A stretch of DNA of 63,193 nt from Bacillus canaveralius (lineage in GTDB: Bacteria > Bacillota > Bacilli > Bacillales > Cytobacillaceae). The first letter of the stretch is position 1. Every line of letters starts with the position of its first letter. The DNA is taken from assembly GCF_002860125.1 (NCBI RefSeq), contig NZ_PGVA01000009.1:1-63193 (forward strand), read 5' to 3'. The position numbers were made by a program, and so were the translations under genes. The notes under the pieces were generated by a model that saw nothing but the letters and a program-made list of their open reading frames with translations, did no database searches and had not been told where the DNA came from. Positions 35,421 through 50,092 of the stretch are shown piece by piece.

Positions 35421-37744
35421 GTGGTTTCACCGCTTATTAAAGCATGGCTTAACACTTCATCAACATGGGAAACCAACACAAAATCCAACTGTTCACGAAC
35501 GCTTTCCGGTATATCATCGATATCTTTTTCATTGTCTTTTGGAAGAATAATTTTTGTTAAGCCGGCGCGGTGCGCACTTAACGTTTTTTCTTTGACCCCG
35601 CCAATCGGCAGGACGCGCCCTCTCAAGGTAATTTCACCTGTCATGCCGACTTCTCTTCGGATCGCCCTGCCCGACAATGCTGAGACGAGTGCGGTGGCAA
35701 TCGTAATTCCTGCTGATGGGCCGTCCTTTGGAACTGCTCCTTCAGGCACATGGATATGAATATCATGCTTTTCGTGAAAATCTTTGTCGATCCCCAGCTC
35801 TTCAGCTTTGGAACGGACATAGCTGAAAGCAGCCTGGGCAGATTCCTTCATGACATCACCCAATTTTCCCGTCAGCACAAGCTTCCCTTTTCCGGGTGCA
35901 AGTGATACCTCAATTTGCAGTGTATCCCCGCCGACAGTCGTATAGGCAAGGCCGGTTGCAACACCGATTTGATCTTCCAGTTCAGCTTGTCCATAACGGA
36001 ACTTCGGTTTGCCTAAAAATTCCTCCACACCTCTGTCTGTGAGGACGACACGTTTCTTTTCACCTGAGACAATGATCTTCGCCGTTTTCCTGCAGATTGT
36101 TGCAAGCTGGCGCTCGAGCCCCCGTACTCCAGCTTCTCGTGTATAATAGCGGACCACCTTTTGAATGGCATCCTCGCGAAGCTGCAGCTGTGCTTTTGAT
36201 AGACCGTGGTCTTTTAGTTGCTTGGGAAGGAGGTGGTCCTTGGCAATATTAATTTTTTCAAGCTCTGTATAGCCGGCAATTGTGATAATCTCCATCCGGT
36301 CACGCAAAGGTCCTGGAATCGTCGCCAGGTTATTGGCGGTGGCAATAAACATAACCTTTGATAAATCGTATTGTTCTTCAATATAGTGGTCACTGAAATT
36401 ATGGTTTTGTTCAGGATCCAGTACTTCGAGCATCGCCGCTGACGGGTCGCCACGAAAATCGTTAGACATTTTATCAATTTCATCAAGGAGAAAAACAGGA
36501 TTGATCGTGCCGGACTTTTTCATTCCCTGGATGATGCGGCCCGGCATTGCGCCAACATATGTGCGGCGATGGCCGCGAATCTCGGACTCATCACGGACTC
36601 CGCCAAGAGAGACCCGGACAAAATTGCGGTTTAATGATCTCGCTATCGAGCGGGCAAGGCTGGTTTTTCCGACGCCTGGAGGGCCGGCCAGACACAATAT
36701 CGGCCCTTTTAAGGAATGGGTCAGCTGCTGGACGGCCAAATATTCAAGCACACGTTCTTTTACTGTCTCAAGACCATAATGGTCCTGATTCAAGATGCGT
36801 TCAGCTTTATGGATGTCCAAGTCATCTTCCGTTGATTTCGACCATGGAATAGACACGAGCCATTCGATGTAATTACGGATCACGGCACTTTCGGCAGAGG
36901 TCGTCGGCACCTTTTCATATCTGTCCAGTTCTTTATACGCTGTTTCTTTGACATGCTCAGGCATGCCTGCAAGTTCAATTTTCTCGGTTAACTCGGCTAT
37001 TTCACCGGTTTTGCCTTCTTTATCGCCGAGTTCCTTTTGGATCGCTTTCATTTGCTCGCGCAAATAGTATTCTTTTTGTGTTCTTTCCATCGACTTTTTG
37101 ACACGCTGGCCAATTTTCTTCTCTAAGTTTAACACTTCTTTTTCGTTGTGAATGATTTCGATGACCCGGTTGATCCGTTCTTTCACATCGATTGTTTCGA
37201 GAATATCCTGCTTTTCTTTTAGCTTAAGCGGAAGGTGGGAAGAAATAATATCTGCCATTCGGCCGGGCTCCTCGATATCCGAAACAGAGGAATAAGTTTC
37301 TGCAGATATTTTTTTCGACATCTTTATGTATTGCTCAAAATATTCGAGCATCGTTCTCATTAATGCCTGATCTTCCACATCTTTTGATTCCCTGTCTTCA
37401 TATACCTTTAACGAAACCGTAAAATGATCCTCTTCATCCTTAAAGGAACTGATTTCAGCGCGGTTTAAGCCTTCAACTAAAACCCGGATTGTCCCGTTGG
37501 GCAGCTTCAGCATCTGCTTTACTTTCGTTAATGTTCCCATACGAAAAAGGTCATCTTCCGCAGGTTCATCTATCGATATATCTTTTTGTGTTGTCAGAAA
37601 AATTAAATGGTCATCTACCATTGCTTTTTCGAGTGCCTGTACTGATTTGTCCCGGCCTACATCCAAATGAAGGACCATGGTCGGATATACAAGCAAACCC
37701 CGAAGCGGCAGGAGGGGGACGATGATCTCTTTCTTTTTCGCCAT
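35417..37744 (-). CDS. lonA: ATP-dependent protease LonA
   Basis: Cytosolic AAA+ serine protease that degrades misfolded and regulatory proteins. The 775-residue protein has a Lon N-terminal substrate domain ([20 protein letters not shown]), a coiled coil, Walker [10 protein letters not shown] and Walker [10 protein letters not shown]. The Ser-Lys dyad is in [10 protein letters not shown] and [17 protein letters not shown] preceded by TTGGAGGTG. Followed by engB with overlap. Confidence 0.97.
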   Translation of the reverse strand: MAKKKEIIVPLLPLRGLLVYPTMVLHLDVGRDKSVQALEKAMVDDHLIFLTTQKDISIDEPAEDDLFRMGTLTKVKQMLKLPNGTIRVLVEGLNRAEISSFKDEEDHFTVSLKVYEDRESKDVEDQALMRTMLEYFEQYIKMSKKISAETYSSVSDIEEPGRMADIISSHLPLKLKEKQDILETIDVKERINRVIEIIHNEKEVLNLEKKIGQRVKKSMERTQKEYYLREQMKAIQKELGDKEGKTGEIAELTEKIELAGMPEHVKETAYKELDRYEKVPTTSAESAVIRNYIEWLVSIPWSKSTEDDLDIHKAERILNQDHYGLETVKERVLEYLAVQQLTHSLKGPILCLAGPPGVGKTSLARSIARSLNRNFVRVSLGGVRDESEIRGHRRTYVGAMPGRIIQGMKKSGTINPVFLLDEIDKMSNDFRGDPSAAMLEVLDPEQNHNFSDHYIEEQYDLSKVMFIATANNLATIPGPLRDRMEIITIAGYTELEKINIAKDHLLPKQLKDHGLSKAQLQLREDAIQKVVRYYTREAGVRGLERQLATICRKTAKIIVSGEKKRVVLTDRGVEEFLGKPKFRYGQAELEDQIGVATGLAYTTVGGDTLQIEVSLAPGKGKLVLTGKLGDVMKESAQAAFSYVRSKAEELGIDKDFHEKHDIHIHVPEGAVPKDGPSAGITIATALVSALSGRAIRREVGMTGEITLRGRVLPIGGVKEKTLSAHRAGLTKIILPKDNEKDIDDIPESVREQLDFVLVSHVDEVLSHALISGETT

Positions 37745-38062
37745 AATCTTGCACCTCCAAAATGCAAATCGTTTTATCCGTTTAAAATATTTCAGGATAA
37801 TCTTTGTACAATTCTAACCCATTTACGAAGCAGTGTCTATTAACAAGGCATGGGAAGGCCGCAATTGCCAATTATGCAAGCAGCTCCGGCAGCACTGCAC
37901 TTTGGTCAATCATCTAAGCGGGACTCATTTTCAAAATTCGCTTTTCTTATTATCCAGTTTTTATTACAAAAATATGTCTGCTATTAATACCTTTACCTCA
38001 TTCATTAAAAGAAAAACTTCGATCTGCGATATTCCTAAAGCAAACCGAAGCGGAAAAAGCGG
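37745..38062. other. lonA upstream region
   Basis: This holds the lonA ribosome binding site and promoter (a weak TTGTAC/TATTTT pair about 50-75 bases before lonA on the minus strand). Further up is non-coding AT-rich sequence up to the lonB stop. I see no clear terminator hairpin for lonB here and no credible gene. Confidence 0.4.
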
Positions 38063-39730
38063 TTAAATGCTTTCTTTTTTGGCAATGTCGATTGATGCCG
38101 GTGTTACCAGATCTTTTTTATGTTCATGCACAAGCGCAAGTTTGAATACTTCGTCAAGATGGCTGACAGGCATGATGTTGATCCCGTCTATCTCGTTTAA
38201 AATCGCCTGCATATTCTCTTCGGGAATGATCACCATTGTGGCACCTGCTTTTTTGGCTGCGATCACTTTTGGGTATACGCCACCGACAGGCTTGACATTC
38301 CCGTGGATGCTTATTTCACCCGTCATCGCTACCGTATGGTTAATCGGAATTTTATAGATCGCTGAGTATATACCTGTTGCCATTGCGATTCCCGCGGATG
38401 GACCGTCTATTGGTATACCGCCCGGGAAATTAACGTGAATATCAAATTCATCTGCAGGTACATGCATTGATCGCAGCACCGTGATCACGTTTTCAATTGA
38501 ACCTTTAGCCATGCTCTTGCGACGAATTGATTTTCCCCTGTCACCAATGCTTTCCTCTTCGACAATTCCGGTAATATTGATGGAACCTTTTTCTTTGGCA
38601 GGAATAACGGTTACTTCAATTTCCAGCAACGCACCATTGTTGGCACCGTACACAGCAAGCCCGCTCACCAAACCGATGGTAGAGGCAGGACTGATTTTCC
38701 TTTCCATTCTCGGGCTAAGCTGGCTTGTATTAATGACCCATTCAATATCTTCATCCTTTATAAAAGTTCTTTCCTCTGTAATCGCAAGACCTGCTGCGGT
38801 TTGTATTAAATTGACAGCTTCGCGTCCGTTGCGGGCATAGCTGGACAAAATGGCCAAACCGGTGTCCGTAATCGAGAGCTTAACTTTATCGGCTGCGTTT
38901 TTTCCTATTTTCAAAATCTCTTCTTGATTTAGTTCCCTGAAAAAGACTTCCATACAGCGGGAGCGAATCGCAGGAGCGATCTCGTTCGGAGTCCGGGTCG
39001 TCGCCCCGACGAGCCGAAAGTCAGCGGGAAAGCCATTTTTAAAAATATCGTGTATATGGGTGGGAATTTGGACATTTTCTTCATTATAGTAGGCACTCTC
39101 AAGGAATACTTTGCGGTCTTCCAGTACTTTCAGGAGCTTGTTCATTTGGATTGGGTGAAGCTCTCCAATTTCGTCTATAAATAAAACGCCGCCATGGGCG
39201 TTGGTTACGGCGCCCTGCTTGGGCTGGGGAATACCTGCTTGTCCCATCGCACCGGCTCCCTGGTAAATCGGATCGTGGACCGAGCCAATCAGCGGATCGG
39301 CAATGCCCCTCTCATCAAAGCGTGCAGTCGTTGCGTCAAGCTCAATAAATACTGAGGCCGGTTTAAACGGAGACTTGTCATTTTTCTTTGCCTCTTCCAG
39401 AACAAGCCGTGCTGCAGCTGTTTTTCCAACACCGGGCGGACCGTAAATAATCACATGCTGTGGATTGGGGCCGCAAAGTGCTGCTTTTAATGCTTTAATC
39501 CCATCCTCCTGTCCGACGATATCGCCAAAGGTGGTAGGGCGGACTCTTTCTGATAAAGGCTCGGTCAGTGAAATGGCTCTCATTTTTCGGAGTTGCTCCA
39601 TCTCCTTCTTCGATTCCCGGTCGATTGATACTTTTTGCGTTCTCTGGTTTCGCAATAAATTCCAAAAGTAAAGCCCGATCACGATACCGAAAAACAGCTG
39701 TATAAAAAGGGCAATGCCCGTCCAACTCAT
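38063..39730 (-). CDS. lonB: Membrane-anchored sporulation protease LonB
   Basis: Second Lon-type protease; in B. subtilis it is made in the forespore under sigma-F. 555 residues from ATG 39730 (MSWTGIALFIQLFFGIVIGLYFW), which has AAGCAGGAGGG in front. 18 upstream codons in frame are not used. N-terminal transmembrane anchor (residues 5-24), AAA+ with Walker [11 protein letters not shown] and Walker B VLFIDEIGE, and the catalytic Ser in PIDGPSAGIAMA and Lys in GGVYPKVIAAKKAG. It lacks the LonA N-terminal domain. Confidence 0.94.
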   Translation of the reverse strand: MSWTGIALFIQLFFGIVIGLYFWNLLRNQRTQKVSIDRESKKEMEQLRKMRAISLTEPLSERVRPTTFGDIVGQEDGIKALKAALCGPNPQHVIIYGPPGVGKTAAARLVLEEAKKNDKSPFKPASVFIELDATTARFDERGIADPLIGSVHDPIYQGAGAMGQAGIPQPKQGAVTNAHGGVLFIDEIGELHPIQMNKLLKVLEDRKVFLESAYYNEENVQIPTHIHDIFKNGFPADFRLVGATTRTPNEIAPAIRSRCMEVFFRELNQEEILKIGKNAADKVKLSITDTGLAILSSYARNGREAVNLIQTAAGLAITEERTFIKDEDIEWVINTSQLSPRMERKISPASTIGLVSGLAVYGANNGALLEIEVTVIPAKEKGSINITGIVEEESIGDRGKSIRRKSMAKGSIENVITVLRSMHVPADEFDIHVNFPGGIPIDGPSAGIAMATGIYSAIYKIPINHTVAMTGEISIHGNVKPVGGVYPKVIAAKKAGATMVIIPEENMQAILNEIDGINIMPVSHLDEVFKLALVHEHKKDLVTPASIDIAKKESI

Positions 39731-39841
39731 AGTGTTCCCTCCTGCTTGGTTATTCTCTTTAATATAAGCTAGTATCTCCTTCACCTATATGGAATAAACA
39801 AGGAATAATAAGAAAAAACATAGGCAAAATGTGAATAAAAA

Positions 39842-39869
39842 TAGCCAAACCCTTTTAAGAGTTTGGCCT
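39842..39869 (-). terminator. Terminator after clpX
   Basis: On the minus strand GCCAAACTCTT pairs with AAGGGTTTGGC and is followed by TATTTTTATT. Confidence 0.75.
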
Positions 39870-39880
39870 GGATTCATATG

Positions 39881-41146
39881 TTATGCGGAAGTTTTCCGTT
39901 CTTTTTCGACGACGGTGCCATCGCTAAGGATAAGCTTCGGCAGGCTGTTTTCTACAACTGTTTCAGCGGTGATGATACACTTTTCAATATCATCACGGGA
40001 CGGCAGGTCAAACATCACATCGAGCATGATTCCTTCGATGATCGAGCGGAGTCCGCGCGCCCCTGTTTTTCTTTCAATTGCTTTTTTCGATATTTCCTTC
40101 AAAGCACCTTCTTCAAATTCCAATTCGACGTCATCAAGCTCAAGCATCTTTTGATACTGCTTGACAAGCGCATTTTTAGGTTTGGTCAGAATTTCAATTA
40201 GCGCATCTTCATCAAGTTGTTCAAGGCTTGCGATCACCGGCAGACGCCCGATAAATTCCGGGATAAGGCCGAAGCGCAATAAATCCTCGGGAAGAACCTT
40301 GGATAACAGTTCTTTTTGCTCGACTTCAGGCTGTTTTGCATTGGATCCAAAACCAATTACCTTTTGGCCGAGCCGGCGTTTAATAATCGGTTCGATACCG
40401 TCAAAAGCACCGCCGCAAATAAATAAAATATTGGTTGTATCAATTTGGATAAACTCCTGGTGTGGATGCTTGCGGCCACCTTGTGGCGGAACGCTTGCTA
40501 CTGTACCTTCGAGTATTTTTAACAGGGCTTGCTGGACTCCTTCACCGGAAACATCCCTTGTTATCGAGGGATTTTCCGATTTACGGGCAATTTTATCAAT
40601 TTCATCGATATAAATAATACCCTTTTCGGCTTTTTCTACATCATAGTCAGCAGCCTGAATCAGCTTGAGAAGAATATTTTCGACATCTTCGCCAACATAA
40701 CCTGCTTCAGTTAACGATGTAGCATCCGCAATCGCAAAAGGAACATTGAGGAGCCGTGCCAATGTTTGCGCAAGCAATGTTTTACCGCTTCCCGTCGGAC
40801 CGATCATCGCGATATTGCTTTTAGAAAGCTCTACATCATCAATTTTGCTGTTTGAATTAATACGTTTGTAGTGATTATAAACGGCTACAGACAGCGACTT
40901 TTTCGCCTGGTCCTGGCCAATGACATATTCGTCGAGAATGTCGCGAATTTCTTTTGGTTTCGGAACATCCTTGAACTCAACTTCCTCCTCAGTACCGAGT
41001 TCTTCTTCAACGATTTCAGTGCAAAGCTCGATGCATTCGTCACATATATATACACCAGGGCCCGCAACTAATTTACGAACTTGATCCTGTGTTTTACCAC
41101 AGAAAGAACATTTTAACTGCCCTTTTTCATCATTAAACTTAAACAT
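39881..41146 (-). CDS. clpX: ClpX, unfoldase subunit of the ClpXP protease
   Basis: Hexameric AAA+ unfoldase that feeds substrates to ClpP. 421 residues from ATG 41146 ([18 protein letters not shown]), with ACGAGGGGTG upstream. The N-terminal zinc domain CSFC...CDEC is followed by Walker [11 protein letters not shown], Walker [12 protein letters not shown], the pore loop GYVGEDVEN, and the ClpP-docking IGF loop (KVIGFGS). Monocistronic between terminators, with a long 5' leader. Confidence 0.97.
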   Translation of the reverse strand: MFKFNDEKGQLKCSFCGKTQDQVRKLVAGPGVYICDECIELCTEIVEEELGTEEEVEFKDVPKPKEIRDILDEYVIGQDQAKKSLSVAVYNHYKRINSNSKIDDVELSKSNIAMIGPTGSGKTLLAQTLARLLNVPFAIADATSLTEAGYVGEDVENILLKLIQAADYDVEKAEKGIIYIDEIDKIARKSENPSITRDVSGEGVQQALLKILEGTVASVPPQGGRKHPHQEFIQIDTTNILFICGGAFDGIEPIIKRRLGQKVIGFGSNAKQPEVEQKELLSKVLPEDLLRFGLIPEFIGRLPVIASLEQLDEDALIEILTKPKNALVKQYQKMLELDDVELEFEEGALKEISKKAIERKTGARGLRSIIEGIMLDVMFDLPSRDDIEKCIITAETVVENSLPKLILSDGTVVEKERKTSA

Positions 41147-41332
41147 GCCTTCACCCCTCGTAAAACTTTTGAACAATATATAAAGCTGCAATTCTTGAGC
41201 TAACGGACAGAAACATTTTCAACTTATCGCCTGTGCCCTGAAAATCAGGCGGCCGTTGAAAAAAGCCAACAAATGAGGCACCTGATGCCCGGCCTCGCAT
41301 GGGAACTCGTAACAATTATGTATTGCATTGTA
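41147..41332 (-). promoter_or_regulatory. clpX promoter and long structured leader
   Basis: TACAAT (-10) at 41332-41327 on the minus strand puts the start of transcription about 175 bases before the clpX ATG. The leader can form hairpins such as GAGGC...GCCTC and GCCTGA.TTTTCAGGGC. Whether they regulate is unknown; the -35 is weak. Confidence 0.4.
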
Positions 41333-41726
41333 ACACATTTTTGTACCAGACAGGAAATGATAACACTTGGAGTTGAAAGTCGCCCCTGGTTATTGCCGTT
41401 TAACTAAGCTTAACCATAAATGTGGAGATTAAATCGGATGTTTTAAAACAAAAAATCACCAGTTTGTCTCTTCTGGCTTTCCTTTAGGCGCAATCAAGGT
41501 TTGAAAGGAAAATGATGATTTTATATTAAAACTCTTTTCTTCGTTATATGTATTGATATTTACAAATATGTACACAGAACTATGTTTGTTAAACCGCCGC
41601 TCCTCCTTTTTTGTGTATAAAACAAGGCACGATTTCTCGCGCCTTGCCGGTTACTTAATTTTACCACGGTAGAGAAATTAAGTCACTGTTTCAACACCTG
41701 GTTATCTATTCCATTTTGAATGATTA
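41333..41726. other. Intergenic region between clpX and tig
   Basis: AT-rich non-coding sequence between the clpX promoter and the tig terminator. On neither strand do I see a frame with a good ribosome binding site. The tig terminator lies at 41624-41650. Confidence 0.4.
41624..41650 (-). terminator. Terminator after tig
   Basis: On the minus strand CAAGGCGCGA pairs with TCGTGCCTTG around GAAA, followed by TTTTATAC. Confidence 0.65.
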
Positions 41727-43019
41727 TTATTCGGTTGCTTTCGTTTTGCTGTTTTCAATAAGGAAATCAACCGCTTTTCTCACTTGTAAATCTGCTTTAA
41801 TCCCTTCAAGGCTGCCTAAAGCTTTTTCAATGTTTTCAACAGGCATGTTGTACATTTCAGCCATTTTTGTCAGCTCTTCAGTTACTTCTTCATCGCTAAC
41901 TTCGAGATTTTCTGCTTTCGCAATCGCTTCAAGAGTTAGGTTTGCACGAACGCGCTTCTCTGCTTCTTCGCTCATTTGGCCGCGAAGTGCGTCTTCATCC
42001 TGGCCAGAGAATTGGTAATACAGTTCAAGATTCATCCCCTGCATTTGGATGCGCTGTTCAAACTCATTAAGCATTCTGTCTACTTCGTTATCAATCATGA
42101 CTGCAGGAATCTCGATTTCAGCATTTTCTGCCGCTTTATCGACAACTGTATCACGGACAACATGTTCTGCTTCATGCTTCTTGCTGTCTTCAAGACGGTT
42201 TTTAATTTTTTCTTTTAAAGCGTCCAAAGATTCTACTTCATCATCTACATCTTTAGCAAATTCATCGTCCAAAGGAGGAAGTTCTTTTGTTTTGATTTCA
42301 TGAACTTTCACTTTGAAAGTGGCAGGCTTGCCAGCTAATTCAGCAGCATGGTATTCTTCGGGGAAGCTTACTTCCACTTCTTTTTCTTCACCTGCTGCCA
42401 CTCCGATGAGCTGCTCTTCAAATCCGGGAATGAATGATCCGGAGCCAATCTCAAGTGAGTAGTTCTCAGATGTTCCGCCTTCGAAAGCTTCTCCGTCAAC
42501 AAAGCCTTTAAAATCGATGACTAATGTATCACCGTTTTCCGCAGTGCCTTCTTCTCTGACAGCAAGCTCTGCATGGCGCTCCTGTAAAGACTTCAGCTCA
42601 TTTTCTACATCCTCATCTGTAACATTTGTGTCGACAGCTTCTACTTCGATGCCTTTATATTCACCCAATTTAACTTCTGGTTTCACAGTAATATTGGCCT
42701 TGAAAATAACATTCTTGCCTTTTTCAATTTGCTCAACATCGATTTCCGGACGGTCAACAGGTTCAATTCCTGCTTCTTCTACTGCGTTTGAGTATGCTTC
42801 CGGAAGAAGAAAGTCAACTGCATCCTGATATAATGATTCCACGCCAAAACGCTTTTCGAACATTCCGCGCGGCATCTTTCCTTTACGGAAGCCAGGAACA
42901 TTTACTTGCTTTACTACTTTTTTAAATGCAAAGTCTAAACCTTCGTTTAACCTCTCTGCATCTACTTCAAACGTGAGAACCCCTTGGTTCCCTTCTAACT
43001 TTTCCCATTTTGCAGACAT
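41727..43019 (-). CDS. tig: Trigger factor
   Basis: Ribosome-bound chaperone and peptidyl-prolyl isomerase that meets nascent chains. 430 residues from ATG 43019 ([13 protein letters not shown]) with TTGGAGGG upstream; 40 codons of upstream open frame are not coding in character. The ribosome-binding loop is [14 protein letters not shown] domain (around 160-245, [20 protein letters not shown]) and a helical C-terminal chaperone region follow. It lies upstream of clpX, as in relatives. Confidence 0.96.
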   Translation of the reverse strand: MSAKWEKLEGNQGVLTFEVDAERLNEGLDFAFKKVVKQVNVPGFRKGKMPRGMFEKRFGVESLYQDAVDFLLPEAYSNAVEEAGIEPVDRPEIDVEQIEKGKNVIFKANITVKPEVKLGEYKGIEVEAVDTNVTDEDVENELKSLQERHAELAVREEGTAENGDTLVIDFKGFVDGEAFEGGTSENYSLEIGSGSFIPGFEEQLIGVAAGEEKEVEVSFPEEYHAAELAGKPATFKVKVHEIKTKELPPLDDEFAKDVDDEVESLDALKEKIKNRLEDSKKHEAEHVVRDTVVDKAAENAEIEIPAVMIDNEVDRMLNEFEQRIQMQGMNLELYYQFSGQDEDALRGQMSEEAEKRVRANLTLEAIAKAENLEVSDEEVTEELTKMAEMYNMPVENIEKALGSLEGIKADLQVRKAVDFLIENSKTKATE

Positions 43020-43182
43020 ACTGTTTTTTCCCTCCAACAATCTATTATCATTTCGTTCATCGAATTTGATATGAATATGTCTTGTCGTGCAAGTCATAAT
43101 CCATTTTTCATGTAATAGATAAAAATTCACATAATACAACCACTACATTATAACATACGTTGCTTTTCTTTCAACAGCGAAG

Positions 43183-44211
43183 CTATATAATCGGATATGA
43201 AATTTCTTCTACCATTAAAATAAATTCGAGAGCTGCTTCCATCTCATCCCGTTCTGCACCATACTCAGCCGCGATATCCTCTTTCCGTCTATCGACACCA
43301 TGATATTGTAAAGAAATAAAATGGTAGGCAGCCGCCCAAATGCGCGGGTCTTCCGGTTTGAATTCAAATGGATATAACAGAAAACTGTGGCGTTCAAGCA
43401 AGCTTTTAATATTTTCAAAAAGAACCGGATCGTCATTCTCCAGCTTCTCCCGCAGCAACTCTGAAATATTGATGAGGCCCTGCTGGTTTTGCACGGACCC
43501 GAGTTCTGCCGGATTGAAGTTCTCGCTTCTGCCCAACTTTTTAACGAACACTTCTTTTTCGTATTCGTGTTCGGTCAGAAGATTTAATAGCATCGTTTTT
43601 AAAAAGGGATGGCCTTCCTCAGCACTTAAGTAAGCGGTAATCTCTCCTGCATACGGGCGGATATTCCGGTTTGCCAGCTTTGCAATGAGCAGCATCTGTT
43701 CTTTCGGATTCTGGCAGGAAAAAAGGTTCAACTCATCGATCATACTCTCATCATTCAGTGCTGCTTCTGTTGCTTGATCCGCTCTTCCCTCACTCATGCG
43801 GCGGCTGAAATGAAGCATTTTTGAAAAATGTTCGAGCTTGTCCTTCGGAATTTGCCGCTCCTGAAGCAGCACTTCAATTGTAGCTGTAATTTCCCCATAT
43901 TCATTCAGCTGAACAAGGATCATCAAATATAAATCAACAATTTGAATATAGTCACCAATGCCTTGATTCAGCATCTCTTTCGCCAATTCCTTTGCTTTTG
44001 CAAGCTGGCCGGACTCGAAATAGGCAAGCACCAAACCGATATAAACATCGCTGTTTGAAGGATCGAGACTTTTTGCTTCCGTGAAAAAGCCAATTGCATC
44101 ATGAAACTTTTTTTGCTGCAGGTGGTCGAGTCCTTTTTCAATTAAGCGTTTTTCAAGGTCGGGAAAAAGAATGATATTTTCATCTGTCCTCGACCGATTG
44201 CCTTTTTTCAT
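43183..44211 (-). CDS. ysoA: Tetratricopeptide-repeat protein YsoA
   Basis: The 342-residue protein has N-terminal tetratricopeptide repeats (GLDHLQQKKFHDAIGFFTEA, PSNSDVYIGLVLAYFESGQL), then a mostly helical region. TPR proteins hold partner proteins; the partner here is unknown. Position between tig and leuD matches ysoA of B. subtilis. No signal peptide or membrane segment seen, so it is cytosolic. Confidence 0.85.
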   Translation of the reverse strand: MKKGNRSRTDENIILFPDLEKRLIEKGLDHLQQKKFHDAIGFFTEAKSLDPSNSDVYIGLVLAYFESGQLAKAKELAKEMLNQGIGDYIQIVDLYLMILVQLNEYGEITATIEVLLQERQIPKDKLEHFSKMLHFSRRMSEGRADQATEAALNDESMIDELNLFSCQNPKEQMLLIAKLANRNIRPYAGEITAYLSAEEGHPFLKTMLLNLLTEHEYEKEVFVKKLGRSENFNPAELGSVQNQQGLINISELLREKLENDDPVLFENIKSLLERHSFLLYPFEFKPEDPRIWAAAYHFISLQYHGVDRRKEDIAAEYGAERDEMEAALEFILMVEEISYPII

Positions 44212-44308
44212 TATGTAAACCGCCTTACTGTAAAAGTTAAAGTAAGTTTAGCATGAACAGTAAGAAAAACAAAAAGATTCACAGGAGAAGACTGTGAACC
44301 TCTAAAAG

Positions 44309-44884
44309 TTATTTTTCGTAAGCAAGAATCTTATCTTCATACTGCAGAGTGATTTCGATTTCGTCCCAGCCATGAAGAAGGAGCTTTTTCCAGTAAGGAT
44401 GAATTGTAAACGAAGCTTCAAAGCCGGCCTGATCATGAATTTTTTCTTCCTCAAGATTGACGGTAAGAAAATACAGCTCACTCTTGGCTTTGCTCAGCAA
44501 GTAGCCGACTTCTTCGTCCGCTAATGAAACTGGAACAATCCCGTTCTTTAAGCAGTTTTGATAAAATATATCAGCAAACGAAGGGGCAATGACCACTTTA
44601 AAACCATAATCAGAAAGCGCCCATGGTGCATGCTCCCGAGAAGATCCACAGCCGAAATTTTCATTTGCGATGAGAATTTCCGCGCCTGCATTTTCCGGCC
44701 GGTTTAATTCAAATTCCTTGTTTAAGCTGCCGTCAGCATTGTATCGCCAGTCATAGAACAGAAATTGGCCGAAGCCCGTTTTCTCAATCCGCTTTAAAAA
44801 TTGCTTCGGAATAATCTGATCTGTATCGACATTGGCCCGGTCCATTGCGGCTGCTTTCCCTCTAAAATTCGATAATTCCGCCAC
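44309..44884 (-). CDS. leuD: 3-isopropylmalate dehydratase small subunit
   Basis: With LeuC it isomerises 2- to 3-isopropylmalate in leucine synthesis. The 191-residue protein is of aconitase swivel type, with DTDQIIPKQFLKR and NFGCGSSREHAPWAL. Last gene of ilvBHC-leuABCD, 14 bases after leuC. Confidence 0.96.
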   Translation of the reverse strand: MAELSNFRGKAAAMDRANVDTDQIIPKQFLKRIEKTGFGQFLFYDWRYNADGSLNKEFELNRPENAGAEILIANENFGCGSSREHAPWALSDYGFKVVIAPSFADIFYQNCLKNGIVPVSLADEEVGYLLSKAKSELYFLTVNLEEEKIHDQAGFEASFTIHPYWKKLLLHGWDEIEITLQYEDKILAYEK

Positions 44885-44898
44885 CTGAGACTCCTCCT

Positions 44899-46311
44899 TT
44901 ATACCGTTTCCGCTGCAGACAAACTTCTAATATCGACGAATCGTCCATGGATGGCTGCAGCGGCAGCCATTGCCGGGCTGACAAGATGTGTTCTTGCCCC
45001 CGCTCCCTGGCGCCCTTCAAAATTACGATTCGATGTTGAGGCACAATGATAGCCTGACGGAACAATGTCTGCATTCATGCTCAAACACATGCTGCAACCC
45101 GATTCTCTCCATTCAAAACCGGCTTCAATAAAGATTTGCGCGAGCCCCTCTTCTTCTGCCTGCTTTTTAACCTGCTGTGAACCAGGCACCACCAATGCCC
45201 TTACGCCAGTGTGAACCTGTTTGCCCCGCGCGATTTCAGCAGCGGCCCGAAGGTCTTCAATCCGTGAATTTGTACATGAGCCGATAAACACATACTGAAT
45301 GTTGATTTCATCCATTCTCTTGCCTTCTTGCAAGCCCATATAGTCCAGAGCTCTCTGCAAAGATCTTTTTTCCATTTCACTGTCAAAATCGGCAGCGAAC
45401 GGGATATGGCCGGAGATCGGGGCCGTCATTGAAGGGTTGGTACCCCAGCTGACCATCGGTGTGATTTCTTCCCCTTTAATATGCAAGACTTGATCATATT
45501 CAGCATCAGCATCGGATGCCAGTGTCAGCCATTCCTGCACCTTAATCTCAAATTCTTCTCCCTTTGGAGCATACTTTCTCCCCTTCAAATAGGAAAATGT
45601 CGTGTGATCAGGACTGACAAGGCCGGCCTTCGCCCCACCCTCAATCGACATATTGCAAACGGTCATCCGCTCTTCCATTGACATGTTTTCAATGACTTCG
45701 CCGCAATATTCAATCACATATCCTGTTCCAAATTTAATTCCGTATTCTGCAAGAATAAATAAGATAACGTCCTTGGCAGTGACGCCGACTGCCAGCTTTC
45801 CTGAAATTTCAAGCTTCAGCGTTTTCGGTTTTGTCTGCCATAATGTCTGGGTTGCCAAAACATGCTCCACTTCACTTGTTCCGATCCCAAAAGCCAGGGC
45901 ACCGAAGGCACCATGGGTCGAAGTATGGCTGTCACCGCAGACAACCGTCATCCCTGGTTGGGTCAATCCGAGCTCAGGGCCGATAACATGGACAATTCCC
46001 TGCTCCGGGCTTGATAAATCGGCAATCGGTACTTCAAATTCTTCACAGTTCTGTTGCAGTGCGTTAATTTGATTAAGGGCAATTTGATCATCAATTTGAA
46101 AACGGCCCATCGTCGGAATATTATGGTCCATCGTCGCAAACGTCCGGTCCGGCCGCCTCACCGTTCGTTTTTTCATTCTCAGGCCGGAAAAAGCTTGCGG
46201 GGAGGTTACTTCGTGCACTAAATGGAGGTCAATATATAATAAATCCGGCTTCCCGTCTTCCCGGTGGACAACATGCTTTTCCCATACCTTGTCGATTATT
46301 GATTTCCCCAT
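44899..46311 (-). CDS. leuC: 3-isopropylmalate dehydratase large subunit
   Basis: Catalytic [4Fe-4S] subunit of isopropylmalate isomerase. The 470-residue protein has the cluster cysteines in [13 protein letters not shown] and GCSMCLSMN, plus [18 protein letters not shown]. Lies 50 bases after leuB and partners LeuD. Confidence 0.97.
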   Translation of the reverse strand: MGKSIIDKVWEKHVVHREDGKPDLLYIDLHLVHEVTSPQAFSGLRMKKRTVRRPDRTFATMDHNIPTMGRFQIDDQIALNQINALQQNCEEFEVPIADLSSPEQGIVHVIGPELGLTQPGMTVVCGDSHTSTHGAFGALAFGIGTSEVEHVLATQTLWQTKPKTLKLEISGKLAVGVTAKDVILFILAEYGIKFGTGYVIEYCGEVIENMSMEERMTVCNMSIEGGAKAGLVSPDHTTFSYLKGRKYAPKGEEFEIKVQEWLTLASDADAEYDQVLHIKGEEITPMVSWGTNPSMTAPISGHIPFAADFDSEMEKRSLQRALDYMGLQEGKRMDEINIQYVFIGSCTNSRIEDLRAAAEIARGKQVHTGVRALVVPGSQQVKKQAEEEGLAQIFIEAGFEWRESGCSMCLSMNADIVPSGYHCASTSNRNFEGRQGAGARTHLVSPAMAAAAAIHGRFVDIRSLSAAETV

Positions 46312-46361
46312 CCTGTCATCCCTTTCTTTATAAGCGTCTTTTAATAGAAGACACGCGCTGT

Positions 46362-47474
46362 TTAAGCGTACGCGCCCATAATATTCAAGATTGCTTCATC
46401 ATCATGAAGAGCAGCTTTTATTTCTCCGGCCATTTCCGTAGTCGTCGACGCTGTTTTACCAAAAGCAGCAATATCCCGTGTCCGGAAGCCGGCCTCCAGA
46501 ACCTGGACGACCGCATTTTCAACAGCGACAGCCTCTTCTTCCAATCCAAACGATAAACGGAGCATCATTGCTGCCGATAAAATCATCCCGACTGGATTGG
46601 CAATATTTTTCCCTTCAATATCCGGTGCAGACCCATGGATCGGCTCATATAAGTAAGGTCCTGATAACGACAAGCTTGCTGATGGCAGCATGCCAAGCGA
46701 TCCGGTTAACACCGAGGCTTCGTCGCTTAAAATATCGCCAAACATATTTTCTGTTACCACGACATCAAATTGTTTCGGATTCTTGATCATCTGCATCGCT
46801 GCATTATCGACAAGCATGTTTGTTAGCTCAACATCCGGATACTTCCTGGCAGTTTCTTCAGCAACTTCGCGCCACATCCGGCTTGATTCAAGCACGTTTG
46901 CTTTGTCTACCGAAGTTACCTTCTTGTTGCGTTTGCTTGCCAGTTCGAATGCGGTCTCGATCACCCTTTCCACTTCTTGACGCTGATAAAAGAGCGTATC
47001 AACTGCAGCCTCTTCACCGTTTTGTCTCGTACGCTCGCTCGGTTTTCCAAAATAGAGGCCGCCTGTCAATTCCCTGACCATCAGCAGATCAACACCTTCG
47101 ATCACCTCGATGCGCAAAGGGGAGGAATCGGCAAGGCTTGCATAAAAATTTGTCGGCCGTAAATTTGCATATAAATCAAGGTCTTTGCGAAGCTTCAACA
47201 ATCCTCTTTCCGGACGGAGATCAACAGGGAGGCGGTCCCATTTTGGCCCCCCGACTGCACCAAGCAGCACCGCGTCGCTTTCGCGGCAAAGCTGAACAGT
47301 CTCCTCAGCAAGAGGTGTGCCGGAATCATCAATCGCTTCGCCGCCAATTTTCCCGTAAGAAAAATAGAATTGATGTCCGAATCGTTCTCCGATCGCCTGT
47401 AAAACCTCAATTGCTCCTTTAGTGACTTCTTTGCCGATTCCATCGCCAGGAAGCACCGCGATTCTTTTCTTCAT
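46362..47474 (-). CDS. leuB: 3-isopropylmalate dehydrogenase
   Basis: NAD-dependent oxidative decarboxylation of 3-isopropylmalate. The 370-residue protein has the family start [26 protein letters not shown], and the NAD-binding [17 protein letters not shown]. Between leuA and leuC in the operon. Confidence 0.97.
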   Translation of the reverse strand: MKKRIAVLPGDGIGKEVTKGAIEVLQAIGERFGHQFYFSYGKIGGEAIDDSGTPLAEETVQLCRESDAVLLGAVGGPKWDRLPVDLRPERGLLKLRKDLDLYANLRPTNFYASLADSSPLRIEVIEGVDLLMVRELTGGLYFGKPSERTRQNGEEAAVDTLFYQRQEVERVIETAFELASKRNKKVTSVDKANVLESSRMWREVAEETARKYPDVELTNMLVDNAAMQMIKNPKQFDVVVTENMFGDILSDEASVLTGSLGMLPSASLSLSGPYLYEPIHGSAPDIEGKNIANPVGMILSAAMMLRLSFGLEEEAVAVENAVVQVLEAGFRTRDIAAFGKTASTTTEMAGEIKAALHDDEAILNIMGAYA

Positions 47475-47497
47475 CTATTATCCCTCCGTCTTTTGAT

Positions 47498-50057
<2,560 letters not shown>

Positions 50058-50092
50058 TCATCTTCCTTCCTAATTGTAAAAATAGTAGTTTT

